From: Colocasia esculenta | Lineage: Eukaryota; Streptophyta; Magnoliopsida; Alismatales; Araceae | Direction: 5' to 3' | Assembly (NCBI GenBank): GCA_014218235.1 | Contig: CM024758.1 | Location: 105,685,698 to 105,749,697, forward strand | Length of the DNA: 64,000 nucleotides | The notes under the pieces: model-generated | Databases searched by the model: none | Told to the model about the DNA's origin: nothing | The model's input: the letters and a program-made list of their open reading frames with translations, nothing else | Program-made: the position numbers and the translations under genes | Shown: positions 21,250 through 32,440 of the stretch, piece by piece | How positions within the stretch are numbered: position 1 is the first letter of the stretch | How the letters are laid out: each line of letters begins with the position of its first letter

Positions 21250-22410
21250 AAAATCAGATCAGAGAAGAAAAGATTTTGGTACCCAAACATTGTTGGGACC
21301 ATCAGTTTGTTTGAGTAAAGGCAATAGATCGTTTCTAATCCATATTTGAGTTGTTTTTGGCATTTCCTTGATTCAGAAGTGATTTTTCTTTTTGTCAATC
21401 TAGCATTTCTTTTTGGAATGAAAACACCAGTGTTCTTTCTTTCATGAGCATGGAGAATATGAAATTGGGCATGATCATTCATGTATGGAAATTCAAACCA
21501 AGGATTCTGTTGGTATCTTGGAAATTTTGGATAAAAGAATTGTGAATGGTACCAATAAGGATTGTGATACCAATGATTCCAAGAGTTGATCCAATCAGAT
21601 TGATGTGTTGTCTTGGATGTCTAAGAATTATCATGAAATTTTGTTTTTGTGTTTTGATGATTTTTCAAAATTTTGTTTGATTTTTTGTTTAGCTGATTGT
21701 TGATTTTCAGAGTTGAACAGGTCGACACATTTTGGACTGGTGTCGACTCAGCAACAGCTTTCATCTTGTGGTTGGTTGGTGTTGACCTGTTTTGCTTCTT
21801 TTAGTTATAAACATTCTTTTTGTTCTATTTTTTGAGAGTTTTAGATGTATTAATTGACACTTGTTTATTGTTGTTTTCTGGACTGACACTTTTAACGAAT
21901 TTTATCAAGGGAGTTTTTGAATATTTTTTCTTCCTTTTCACCAGATTTATTTTTCAAGGATTTTTGTGTGGTGAAACCTAGTCCATGTTTCTCAGATCTC
22001 ATTCTTTCTCCTAACAAAGCATCGAGATTGTCTTTTCCTTTTGTGAAGTTTTCAATTATCGGTTCCTTTTCTTCCAACAAATTCTTAAGTTTCTGGATTT
22101 CATCAATTTCTTGTTGCTTTTCCTTTTGATGCACTTCTATTTTTTCAGAGAGTTTTTCAAAGTTATTATTGGCCTTTTGAGATGCAATTTTAGTTCATCA
22201 ATTTGGTTCAAAAGTTCTTCCTTTTCTTCATTGAGTTCATATACCTCATTTTCAAGTTCAGTGATTCTTCTATTCAGTGAGGTATCATGCATGGCATTTT
22301 CAAATTTCCTTTTCAAATACTTGTTTTCCTTTCTTATTTCAGAAAACTTTTCAACCAATTCGGCATATGCATCTTGCCAATCTTCAATAGAGTATTGTTC
22401 AAAGAAGTGC
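21250..22410 (-). pseudogene. C-terminal extension of Copia-2 gag: coiled coil and WVPK end motif
   Basis: Pieces at 22358-22137 (RRITELENEVYELNEEKEEL, a strong heptad pattern) and 22134-21892 (IDEIQKLKNLLEEKEPIIEN, then KHGLGFTTQ). Degraded sequence reaches the WVPK motif and a stop near 21260-21285. Copia-A has the same KHGLGY and TWVPK landmarks, so the extension belongs to the family. GTCGAC words also occur at 21720-21750. Frame breaks at about 22410, 22135 and beyond make it non-functional here. Confidence 0.7.
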
Positions 22411-23494
22411 TTACCTTTCCATCACTACTGTTAGCCATGAAGCATAGCTCCTCATTCCCTGAACTTGAGGACTTTTCTTCTTCATCTTCACTTTGGTCAT
22501 CATCTGACCAAGTTGCTACCATAGCTTTAGGCTTCTTCATTTTGTTGCTCTTTTTGTACTTGTCCTTCTTGTTCTCAGGACATTCTCCTTTCATATGTCC
22601 TGCTTTGTTACACCTGTAGCAAATAATAATCTCATCAGTTTTTTGATTTCTATTAGAATTAGCATTTGAAAAAGAAATGTTCCTTTTGCCAGAAGAAAAT
22701 TTCTTCTTTCCAGTGAATCTTCCTTTTCTTGATTTTAGAAATTTTCTGAATTGCCTAGTCATGAGTGCAATTTCATCCTCATTGGACTCAGACTCTTCAG
22801 AGCTTGATTTCTCTTGACTTTTATCTTTGTTACTTGATGAGGCTTTAAGTGCAACTGGTTTGGTCTTAAGCATATGCTCCTCATTTCTTTTCAAATTTAT
22901 TTCATATGTCATTAAAGATCCTATGAGTTCATCCAAAGAGATTTTGGATAAATCCTTAGAATCTTCAATCACAATGGCCTTAGTATGCCAGATAGATGAG
23001 AGAGAGCGCAAAATCTTTCTTACCAAATCAGCATCAGTGTACTCTTTACCTAGTACCTTCAGTCCATTGACAATTGTCATAAACCTAGCAAACATTTCAG
23101 AAATTGATTCATCAGATTTCATCATGAACAATTCATATTCAGAAACAAGTATGTTTGCTTTAGTTTCCCTAACTTGAGATGTTCCCTCATACATTAATTC
23201 AAATTTATCCCACATCTCTTTAGTAGATTTACACATGGATATTCTTGAATATTCTTTAGGATGGACTGCACACTGAAGCATGTTCATGGCACTATAGTTA
23301 AGAGTGGCCCTCCTAATATGTTCTCTAGTCCAATTCTCCTCATCTCCTTGATTTTCATAAGGACCCACTTCAACTACCTTCCAGATTTCATAGTTTTGAG
23401 CCCTAAGAAAAACTTGCTTGCGATTTTTCCAATAGGAGTAATCAGACCCATTGAAAAATGGTGGCCTATTAATGGAATGACCTCGAGAATCCAT
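22334..23494 (-). CDS. Gag of Copia-2 (capsid and zinc knuckle)
   Basis: Start chosen at the ATG at 23494 (MDSRGHSINRPPFFNGSDYS), the usual opening of this gag family; the frame extends 10 codons upstream without family features. Capsid-like sequence includes YWKNRKQVFLRAQNYEIWKV, STKEMWDKFELMYEG and YELFMMKSDESISEMFARF. A basic Ser-rich segment precedes one CCHC knuckle (CYRCNKAGHMKGEC, 22580-22621) and a Lys-rich, acidic tail. About 25 residues at the end are out of phase after a shift near 22410. Role in the family: assembling the particle and binding element RNA. Confidence 0.88.
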   Translation of the reverse strand: MDSRGHSINRPPFFNGSDYSYWKNRKQVFLRAQNYEIWKVVEVGPYENQGDEENWTREHIRRATLNYSAMNMLQCAVHPKEYSRISMCKSTKEMWDKFELMYEGTSQVRETKANILVSEYELFMMKSDESISEMFARFMTIVNGLKVLGKEYTDADLVRKILRSLSSIWHTKAIVIEDSKDLSKISLDELIGSLMTYEINLKRNEEHMLKTKPVALKASSSNKDKSQEKSSSEESESNEDEIALMTRQFRKFLKSRKGRFTGKKKFSSGKRNISFSNANSNRNQKTDEIIICYRCNKAGHMKGECPENKKDKYKKSNKMKKPKAMVATWSDDDQSEDEEEKSSSSGNEELCFMANSSDGKVSTSLNNTLLKIGKMHMPNWLKSFLK

Positions 23495-23598
23495 TAAGTA
23501 GGAAGCAAAACAGAAACAACACAATCAACCAATTCAATCAAGTGTCACACAAAAAGCAGACAAAAACACTCAAATCAGATCAGAACAATTGTGAACCT

Positions 23599-23610
23599 GC
23601 TCTGATACCA
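23599..23610 (-). promoter_or_regulatory. Primer binding site, initiator Met tRNA (Copia-2)
   Basis: Minus strand TGGTATCAGAGC two bases from the LTR edge at 23613. Confidence 0.92.
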
Positions 23611-23612
23611 AT

Positions 23613-25112
23613 TGTAGGATCGAGTGATTAGGGGAAACAGATCTAGAAGGGGGGGGGGGGGGGGGGTTGAATAGATCTGTAGCCAATTCTTGCGGAAGCT
23701 TAATGAGACTTAAAATTACTTTGACTCAGAGATCTAATCACCACAATAATTTCCAGATCTGATGTGCGAGTGTGTAAAAGGAGGTGTGAGACAATTGAGC
23801 AACTGTGTGAACCGCAATCCTATGCAATCATCTAGCGCAAATGAACAAGTCAAACCATTGCACATAGGATTTTTTAGGTGGTTCGGAAATCACCCCTGTG
23901 ATCCCTACGTCCACCCCTCACACAGTGAGGACACACTACTGAAAAATTCGAGTACAACTCACACTGAGCACGACGACTCCAACACACTTGAGTTCAATGA
24001 CTCACACACAAACTCTAGAGCACAACCGCTCTAGAAACTGAGCACACTTGCTCATACACACACTGAGTATTCAACTCAACACAACCGAGCACAATAGCTC
24101 ACAAACCACAAGCTAGATCAAGATCCATAAATCAGATCCTCTAGCAATGATCTGATTCAAGAGAGATTCATTCATAGAAACTTGTGCAACACTTTATGCA
24201 CAATTCCCATGGATAACCAGAAGAACACTTTCAGAGTTGAGAGGAATAGATACAGTATTTGTTCTTCAATGGACATCCCTTGCAGAAGGTTGGATTGAAG
24301 AGATTCTTGATGCTTTGAATCACTGGGCGATGCTCTGCTTCAATTGCTTCCGAGTCACCCTCAGATTCTCCTCAATTGATAGCTTCTGCTGGATCTGCTC
24401 CCTTGAGAAGTGTTTCAACTTCTTCTGCAGAGATCTTCTTCACTTCCTTGTGCTTTCCAGGGATGTAGACAGATCACCAGAGCAACAACAGGAGCAGGAA
24501 CGGGAGATTCCTCTTTTTGCCGCCACAGGCTCTTGCTGGAATATTCTGGAGGTCTCTCTTAGCTTAGGGGCCAATTAGTCGGGTATTCATAGCCCCACAT
24601 GTCCAATTGTACCCTTGGAGTGTGTGGGCACATGATCCAAGATAGATTCCATTGAACCCCAGCCATCCACGTGTCCAGATAAAAACATAAGTGAAGTTTC
24701 AGCCGGAGTGTGTCAACACTACCACTGAGTGTGTCGACACACTGTCCCATTTGCGCAAAATGGGTCTTCTGGAAACTGGTCTAGTGTCGACACTACCATT
24801 GACTGTGTCGACACACTTGACCCTGTCTTCATAAAAAGGCTTCAGGATAATGACCCAGTGTCGACACCATCAATGGATGTGTCGACATTACCATTATAAA
24901 GCTGTATATCCCTGAGAATTTAACACATAGGACATTAGTACAAGGCATTATCATCAAAGTATGAGGTGTAAAGTGTTTAAAACATGCTATTTGAGCATTG
25001 TTATTGCATAATTGAGGTATGTAACATGTTCCACCCATTAAGCATTAAAATCACAAAATGTCATCATCAAAACTATAAGGAGAAATACATCAAAGCCACA
25101 CTCAACCCAACA
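23613..25112 (-). repeat. 5' LTR of Copia-2
   Basis: 1500 bp, TGTAGGATCGAGTG to CAACCCAACA, followed by target duplicate TACTC. Contains G18 at 23649-23666, a GTGTCGACAC cluster at 24709-24888 (shared block 24731-24797), and a TATA position mutated to TATGAATA (24584-24591, minus strand). Confidence 0.95.
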
Positions 25113-25117
25113 TACTC

Positions 25118-26287
25118 TTCCTACTAACATGGTTCTAAATCAATTAGCAATCATTCATTTATAGCATTCTAATTATTATGGAAATAACCATGTCATGCAA
25201 TGCATAAAATCCACATCTTACTTACTAACAATTGAAGTAACATGTTCTTACATATAACATGCTATTATTTTTTATCATGGTTTCTACTTATTGTCATGTA
25301 ATCATGTAAACTATTCAATGAAAACCTTATACTACGTTATGCAAATGTAACTGTTGTCATGTAACAATGGACCATTTAGACATGTAGCAATTCTTTCATA
25401 TATCAATTTGCATGTAATTCATGTAACATTAACACATAGACATGTAGCATGAAATCAAGTAGACAATGTTCATGTAGGCATGTAGCATGTAGGTCATGTA
25501 GACATTTTCATTTATTTGCCAAGACATAGCCCGCACTATAATAGAGATCATTAGTCATTTACGTTCACTTATCACCTATGCAATACAGTGATGAAGTCAT
25601 GGTATTTGCGCAAAACTGGGAAAGTCCTTCCCACCTTAACCGGTAGAACTTGTCTACCTCCAGGATTTCAATCCGTTGCCCACAGATTCAATAGATCATT
25701 TACATGTAGGTGAACCATTACCATAGGGGCATCTATGGTGTAGTTCCTTGTAGAATCTCTAATATAGCAATGTCTTATTGGCATTTCATTTCAATGCATT
25801 CACTAACATGTATGATATCATTTAATTTACATGTCATGCAATTGCAATAACCTATAGCATGTCTTTCCAGTTCTAAAAATCTACTTTTTGCACGATAGAC
25901 CCCTATCATGATAATAAATGCAACACATTCCATCATGTACATACTTGCATTTTATTTAATTTCTACATGTAACTTACCATTCAGAAATTCATAATAGAAT
26001 GTACAGATGTCTAAAAATTCCGAAATTTTAACAAAAATTCCGAATCAGATATACTATGCACATGACCAATTTTGTATTTTTCTGATCTTTGTAACCATTT
26101 TTCATGAATTAATCCCATCAATTCATTAATTAACATAATACAACACCTTAGTAAAAGATCATGGAATTTATACAGAACAGAGAACCACTGGTATGCATTA
26201 TCTCCCACAGTAATTCAGCCTTCAACCATCCATATTCTAACATACATCTCATTTTATAATCCATTTGTCAATCTAACATCAATAACA

Positions 26288-26344
<57 letters not shown>

Positions 26345-27039
26345 CCTGTTTACTATTGCAATAATCAGTGCAAATTATAACAGTAAACAAACACCCTAAA
26401 CATCACATGGCCAAAACTCATACAAGCATGGATCATATATAGATATGAAAATCAATTTTCTGGAAAAACATGATACTGATAAACTTGACGGCACGGTATG
26501 TGGCGTTTACTGAAGTAGACGTCCACATAGTTTGTCGTTAAACCTAAATAGACGGCGGCACATAGCGTCGTTAACACATACTGACGGCGGCACATAGCGC
26601 CGTTTACATATAATAAAAGTCAGAAAACGAAACATGTTCACATGAAGCAGACGGCAGTCGATGCCGCCGTTTACAAGATATCGACGGAAAGCGATCTGGA
26701 CGTCTAGTTTCTATGCGCAGAAAACACAGAAAACCCTACATGAAATACGCCACTTCTACCCCTTCCCGTAGGTTATTTGCATGCTTTAAAAGTACGAAAA
26801 ATGGTAAATCTATAGTATATCATATCCTAAACTGACCCCCATGTAAATTGCCTCTTTCCCTCCTACAGGAGTGATGAATCTAAGCTCGAAGATGCTCGCC
26901 TCGCCTGTGAGGCAGTCCCTTTCCTTCGACTTCAACCTCTCCAATCCGCCTCCAATCGTGGCTCCTCTGCTTGGGTGAGTTCCTTATCACGAAGCTGGAC
27001 ACACCGCCTTGGTCTAGAGCCTCCAACCCGCATGAACCA
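25118..27039 (-). repeat. Gypsy-B 3' LTR, segment 2
   Basis: Continues the LTR interrupted at 9389 and parallels about 52459-54355 of the intact copy. It holds paired GACGGCGGCACATAGCG words (26540-26700) and an AT microsatellite. It ends with AACCA (27035-27039), the target duplicated by Gypsy-C. A 5-base TACTC duplicate (25113-25117) precedes it. Confidence 0.93.
26291..26338. repeat. AT dinucleotide microsatellite
   Basis: About 24 AT units. The equivalent place in the partner LTR (53643-53660) has only about seven units plus GATATA, so the tract expanded or contracted after insertion. Confidence 0.95.
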
Positions 27040-29184
27040 TGTGACGTTCCGACCATTCGGATCGTCATCTTGTGTGTATGGAGGCCAGGTGTGGGGCCAA
27101 TGACGTGTGTAGCAGGTGTTTTTCGCAGGTGGTGAGGCTCTGTGGGCCAGAGGTTTGGGCCCAAAGAGCTCACTGATTCAATGTCTGTGAACGCGATAGT
27201 GAAGGGCGTCGCGTTTTGAACGCGACATCCTTGGGAGTCGTGTTCATGAAACCCCTATTTTTAGTCTTCGTCTGCATGTGCGCCATGTGTTGCGCATAGG
27301 GCGAGCATGCTGACGTCGGCTTATTGAAGGCGACGGGCTGTGCGTCGCGTTAAGGTTGCGACACAGTGTGGCGTCGCGTTCTTAACTGTGAAGAGTTTTT
27401 ATAGAACCCCGTAGAACAGAGCTCACATGAGCTCTGCTCGGCCAGGGGTTATGCTGGAGGATTTCTGGGCGATTCGACTTGTTGGGACTTGTTTTGGCGT
27501 GTTCTCGCCGCGCGAGGACGTTGTGTGGAGCGGGGAACGTCGTATGGACTCCGTACTTCACCTACTTTGCGAAGGTAGGGAGATTTCCCGTGTTTGAACC
27601 CATGGATTGCTCGTGTGTTGTGAATGATATGTTTTTAGCTCTTTAAACAGTAGATGGCATGTGTAGGAACACATTAAAGCATGTAAATGGAATGAAAACC
27701 ATAGATTATAAGGGTTTTGGGGGTGATCCGGATGATGGATTCCGGATTAGGGTTTGCGCCTGTGAAGGCGACAGACCTGGGCGTCGCGACACTGTCGCGA
27801 CAGAACGATACGTCGCGTTCTTTTTTTCTATGGCGACATATCTGGCTGTCGCATTCTGAAGGCGACACTGGACCCCGTCGCGATCACAGCCGAGACTTGT
27901 TCTGTGCATGGGATTGTTAGTGTGATACTATCGGATTATCGTATATGTACTGAATGGTAATGATAAAGAGGTGCATAGGCACTCTCAACGCTCGGGGAGC
28001 GTGTGGTGTGTGTGGTTGGCGTGTTGTTCACGTGGTTTACGTGGAGGTTTCACGTGGCTTGTGTGTTGTGCACGTGGTTTCCGTGTACGTGGCGTGTAGT
28101 TTGACACCTACCGTGGATACCTCTTCAGTTGGGAGCCCCAGGTTTTGTGTGAGCCAGGCACGTGTGTGCTCGGGGCTTGTCCCGGTACTGAGTACCGTCA
28201 AGGTTTTTTCGTCTTCCTGGACACCCTCACTCTTGTGCTGAGTAGTACGTCCGGATGAGGGAAAGACGGCAGTGGAACAATGACTAGAGAGAGTTTGTTG
28301 TGTTGTCGCTTGTAGCGCACTCGTAGTTGGGGGAGACGGACACAAGTAGACGTACTGGGCCCCAGCTAGTCCTATTTTCCAGTGCCTCACTTAAGGAGCT
28401 CGGACCAGAGTCCCTAAAGGTGCCAGGCATGGGCCTGCAGGGTGTGTGACCTGCAGGTTGTGGTGGTTTAGTTGGACTCCACAGTTCTTTGTTCTGGTTT
28501 AGTGGAGCGGCAGCTGGACCTTTCGTCCGTGGCTGCGAGACTGAGAGGTAGTCCTGTGTTGCTTGTCCGGGTCAGCAGCTGGTGTCGCGAACCAGTACAC
28601 GTGGCCAGAGTGAGGGTTTTCCTACTGTAGCTCGTACACTTGTTTGGGTTTGCCGTTTATTTATCATTACTGGTTTCTGTTAAGCGGCAAATGGTAAGTG
28701 GTATTTACAGCTTTATATCCTGCTACATAGTTCTATGAATTGTTAGTGTAATCTCCTGCTTTACTATTTATGTTGGTTTGATCGGTTTCTAGGGAGTTTC
28801 CCTACTGAGCCAGTGACTCGAGAGGCTCACCCCCTACTCTTTCAGGTGAGGGAGAGTAGGAGACCTCACACCCGTCGTCTAGTTCTGAGCCGCACCGTAG
28901 CGGAGGGTCTGCACCACCGGCAGTGTAATTTACTTTTCTGTTGTACACCTCGGGGTATGCCCCAGGTTGTTGTTGTAGTTTGGTTACAGTTGTGCTATGA
29001 CTATGTACATTTCTAATAAATATTGTGAGATTGGCAAATGTTATATATATTTGAGCTGGTTCCCTTACATTCCTATGGACTAGTAGTTTGATATCCCTTG
29101 CGAGGCTTCAGCCCGGTCGCGGGAGGCGAACTCGTATTAGGCACGTTATTGGGTAAACGGGTCTGAATAACGAGGGCCGTCACA
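27040..29184 (+). repeat. 5' LTR of Gypsy-C
   Basis: 2145 bp. Carries CGCGAC/GTCGCG words in two zones (27185-27375 and 27760-27890), often arranged as an inverted pair. TTTTTATAGAACC near 27395 is a possible TATA position. Open frames such as 27954-28241 are conserved in the other LTR and are not taken as genes. Confidence 0.9.
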
Positions 29185-29186
29185 GT

Positions 29187-29198
29187 TGGTATCAGAGA
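29187..29198 (+). promoter_or_regulatory. Primer binding site, initiator Met tRNA (Gypsy-C)
   Basis: TGGTATCAGAGA, two bases after the LTR end; last base differs from the usual C. Confidence 0.85.
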
Positions 29199-29335
29199 AA
29201 AGTCCGTATGGATATAAAGGAATTAGAAATTGCATAGCCATGTCTCTATTGTAACCCAGTACTGGTAGCGACCTTGGTTTTGTATTAATTTATCGTATGT
29301 TGTGTCGATGAAATGATGTTTGTGCAGAGTTAGAG

Positions 29336-30600
29336 ATGGCATAAAGGAAAGATTGGGGAGGTGGAGGAGAGGGCTCAGGAGAAGACCCTACGCAGAGAAT
29401 GATAGAGAGAATTTGGGAAAGCTTGACAGATATAAGGATGAGATTAGATCAGCAGCCACCGGTGCAGCCAGCGGCAGCAGTACCACCACTTCTAGAGGAG
29501 GCAGTGCCAGTAGCCCCAGTTCCACCACCAAATGGAGTAGAGGTACCTCTTGTAGTACCTATACACCCAGCAGTTCCAGCAAGGTCAGCTATTGGAGAGG
29601 AGACTACAGTACTTGTGAAGCAGTTTTTTAAGGTTGCAGGCCCCTACATACTCAGGAGGCCCCAACCTGGATATAGCAGAGCATTGGATACATGAGATTG
29701 AGAGGGTATTTACGATAATGAGATGTCCCAAGGAAGATAGAGTGATTCTTGCAGCATATCAGCTACGAGGATTTGCGCAAGAATGGTGGCGGTTAAAGAT
29801 GCAGACAGTTTTTATAGGCAGAACGGAGGACACTATTCCATGGTCAGAATTTTTGTTAGTTTTTTAATGATTCTTTCTTACCAATACAGATCCCAGATGA
29901 AGAGGGAGCATTCAGACACTTCAGCAAGGAATCTCTCGTGCTTGAATACCAGATGAGGTTTATGGCCTTGAGTAGGTATGCCCCATATGTGGTAACTGAT
30001 AATACCATGATGGTGGAATACTTCCATCCGAGGTCTGAGGGCAGAATTACTGCGGTGATTCTATTATGTGTAGAACAGTGGAAGAAGCAGCACAGCGAGC
30101 AGCAATATTGGAGAGGACTGTTAGGGCCAGCAGGGCAGTCCTCAGACAGGTGGTTTAGGTTCAGGCAGCTTTCGGCATCCACAGCCGTCAGGAGGAATCA
30201 GTAAAGGGAAAGCACCTTCCGGAGCTTCTTCGTCATCTGGAATAGCAAAGTGGGGCAAGCAGATCAAGAAATTCTTCCAAGGAGGCCGTGGAAGAGGCAG
30301 GCAGCAGGGCTTTCAGTAGGGAGGTTTCCAGCAGGGTCGTGGCTACAGGCCACCGGTTCCAGAGGAATCTCAGCAAAGTACAGCAGGGCAGCCTACGACG
30401 TACCCAACTTTCAGATGTTATAATTGTGGGCAGCCGAGACATTTAGCAAGGAATTGTTCGTATCCTCGAGAGCACTTATGGTAGAGGACTCAGCAGCAGC
30501 AGCCCCCTCAGCGGTCAGCAGAGCAGGTAGAGGTGTACCGTACCAGAGAGGAGGACGGGGCCGAGTGATGGAAATCACCCAAGCTCAGGCGGAGGCATCC
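29336..30600 (+). pseudogene. Gag of Gypsy-C, decayed
   Basis: The ATG at 29336 is followed by a stop at codon 3 (TAA at 29342-29344, most simply from CAA). The frame then runs TQRMIERIWESLTDIRMRLD and a Pro/Val-rich linker. After a shift near 29640 the capsid block PNLDIAEHWIHEIERVFTIM follows with QLRGFAQEWWRLKMQ. Further shifts lead to one CCHC zinc knuckle (CYNCGQPRHLARNC, 30415-30456). The order is that of Tekay-type gag; no continuous product is possible. Confidence 0.75.
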
Positions 30601-32440
30601 AATCTCATTGAAGGTATTTACCTTTCTTTGATTTTACTGCTAGAGTGTTTATTGATCCTGGTGCTTCGCATTCGTTTATTTCCGAAGATTTTTCTGGATA
30701 GTATAGTGCTCCTTTAGAAGAAAGGTCTTGTGAGTTAGTAGTAGAGATTCCTTCAGAGGATATAGCTTACTTCCATTTTTCTAGAAGAGGTCCCGTTAGT
30801 TATTCATGGAAATCAGATGCCAGCAAAGTTATGTTTTTGACATTGAAAGATTATGATGTGATACTGGGTATGGACTGGTTAGAAGCCTATGGGCCATGGT
30901 TGATTGCAGGAAAAAGAGAGTCAAGTTTTGCAGACCCAGTGGTGAAGTGATTGAATTCCAAGGTATGCCTTTTTACACTCCAAGTTTATTATTTCTGCAT
31001 TAGAGCTAAAAGTTGATTAATGCGGGATGTGTAGCCTACTTGCGTCAGCTAGTCTAGTTGAGTCTAGTAAGTCTGTAGATTCATGCCAGTGGTCAGAGAA
31101 TTGCAGATGTATTTCTAGAAAGTTGCCAGGGCTAGCTCCGCACAGAGAAGTATATTTTACTGTAGAATTGCAGCCAAGCATTTACCTATCTCTAAAACAC
31201 CTTATAGAATGGCACCAGCAGAATTGAAAGAATTGAAGAAGCAATTACAAGAGTTGATAGAAAAAGGTTTTATCAGGCCTAGTCAGTCACCGTGGGGAGC
31301 GCCAGTATTATTTGTTAGAAAGAAGATGGCAGCTTAAGGATGTATATAGATTACAGGCAGTTGAATAAAGTTACAATTAAGAACAAATATCCTCTTCCTA
31401 GAATTGATGATTTGTTTGATCAGTTGCATCAACCAAAGTATTTTCTAAGATAGATTTGAGGTCAGGATATCATCAATTGCGAATTAGAGAAGAAGACATT
31501 GAGAAGATCGCTTTCCGCACCAGATATGGGCATTATGAGTTTGTGTGATGCCATTTGGGTTAACTAATGCACCAGCAGCTTTTATGAATTTGATGAACCG
31601 CATATTTCATCCGTATTTGGATCATTCATAGTGGTATTTATTGATATACTGGTTTACTCAGCAACAGAAGAGGAGCATGCAGCGCATTTGCGAGTTACTT
31701 TGCAGATATTGAGGGATCATCAGCTATTTGCCAAGTTCAGAAAATGTGAGTTTTGGCTGAAAGAAATTCAGTTTCTGGTCATGTAATATCAGGTGAGGTA
31801 GGTATTGCAGTTGGATCCCGCCAAAGTTGAGGCAGTGATGAATGGGAAGAACGAAGAACATTGTCTGAGATCAGGAGTTTTCTGGGTCTTACAGGTTATT
31901 AGAGAAGATTTATTCAAGATTTTTCCAAGATAGCAGCCCCTATAACTAGGTTGACAAGAAAAGGATTTCCTTTTGTGTGGTCCTCAGAATGCAGACGCAA
32001 TTTTGCAGAATTAAGTAAAGGGTTGACTTCAGCACTAGTGTTAGAAATACCGTTTGGAAGTAGCGGATTTGTTTTGTTTACAGATGCATCCAAGAGAGGA
32101 TTGGGTGCAGTTTTGATGCAGCACAGAAGGTGGTATCCTATGCCTCCAGGCAATTAAAGAAACATGAAGAGAATTATCCCACCCATGATTTAGAGCTGGC
32201 AGCGGTTGTTTTTGCGTTGAAGATTTGGCGGCATATTTGTATAGTGAAAGATTTGAAATATTACTAATCATAAGAGTTTAAAGTATATTTCTCTCAGAAG
32301 GATTTGAATTTAAGGCAGCGCTGGATGGAATATTTGAAGATTATGACTTTAGTTTGGCATATCATCCAGGCAGAGCTAATGTAGTAGCAGATGCACTAAG
32401 TAGAAAAACAGTTATGAATCACTTATTATCAGAGAATGGA
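30601..32440 (+). pseudogene. Protease, RT and RNase H of Gypsy-C, decayed
   Basis: The protease block reads VFIDPGASHSFIS, with Asp-Pro-Gly in place of Asp-Ser/Thr-Gly (30654-30662). RT can be followed through EKGFIRPSQSPWGAPVLF (about 31263), NKYPLPRIDDLFDQL and SGYHQLRIREEDIEKIAFR. At the catalytic turn the sequence is VVFIDILVYS (31637-31660), one Asp short of FIDD. RNase H is visible in VLFTDASKRGLGAVLMQHR (about 32070) and ANVVADALSRK (about 32380). At least ten frame breaks. Confidence 0.8.

Larger units (their letters stand above)
9390..25112 (-). mobile_element. Copia-2, SIRE-like LTR retrotransposon with nested solo LTR and LINE scrap
   Basis: Complete copia element on the minus strand with both LTRs (3' LTR 9390-11236, 5' LTR 23613-25112) and target duplication TACTC at 9385-9389 and 25113-25117. 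The unoccupied site can be read at 52450-52475 in the other LTR of Gypsy-B, where TACTC occurs once. The internal region carries primer site, gag, protease, integrase, RT, RNase H and a third ORF. It differs from Copia-A in sequence throughout but shares the layout, including the third ORF. Confidence 0.95.

Noticed and set aside
26261..26345. Centromeric or telomeric satellite
   Set aside because: Only a simple AT microsatellite; no satellite monomer or TTTAGGG array anywhere in the window.
27954..28241. Open frames conserved at 27954-28241 and 45288-45575, and at 27659-27859 and 44993-45193
   Set aside because: They lie in the two LTRs of Gypsy-C; conservation follows from LTR duplication. 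No domain or start context, and both strands are open, as expected of GC-rich repeats.
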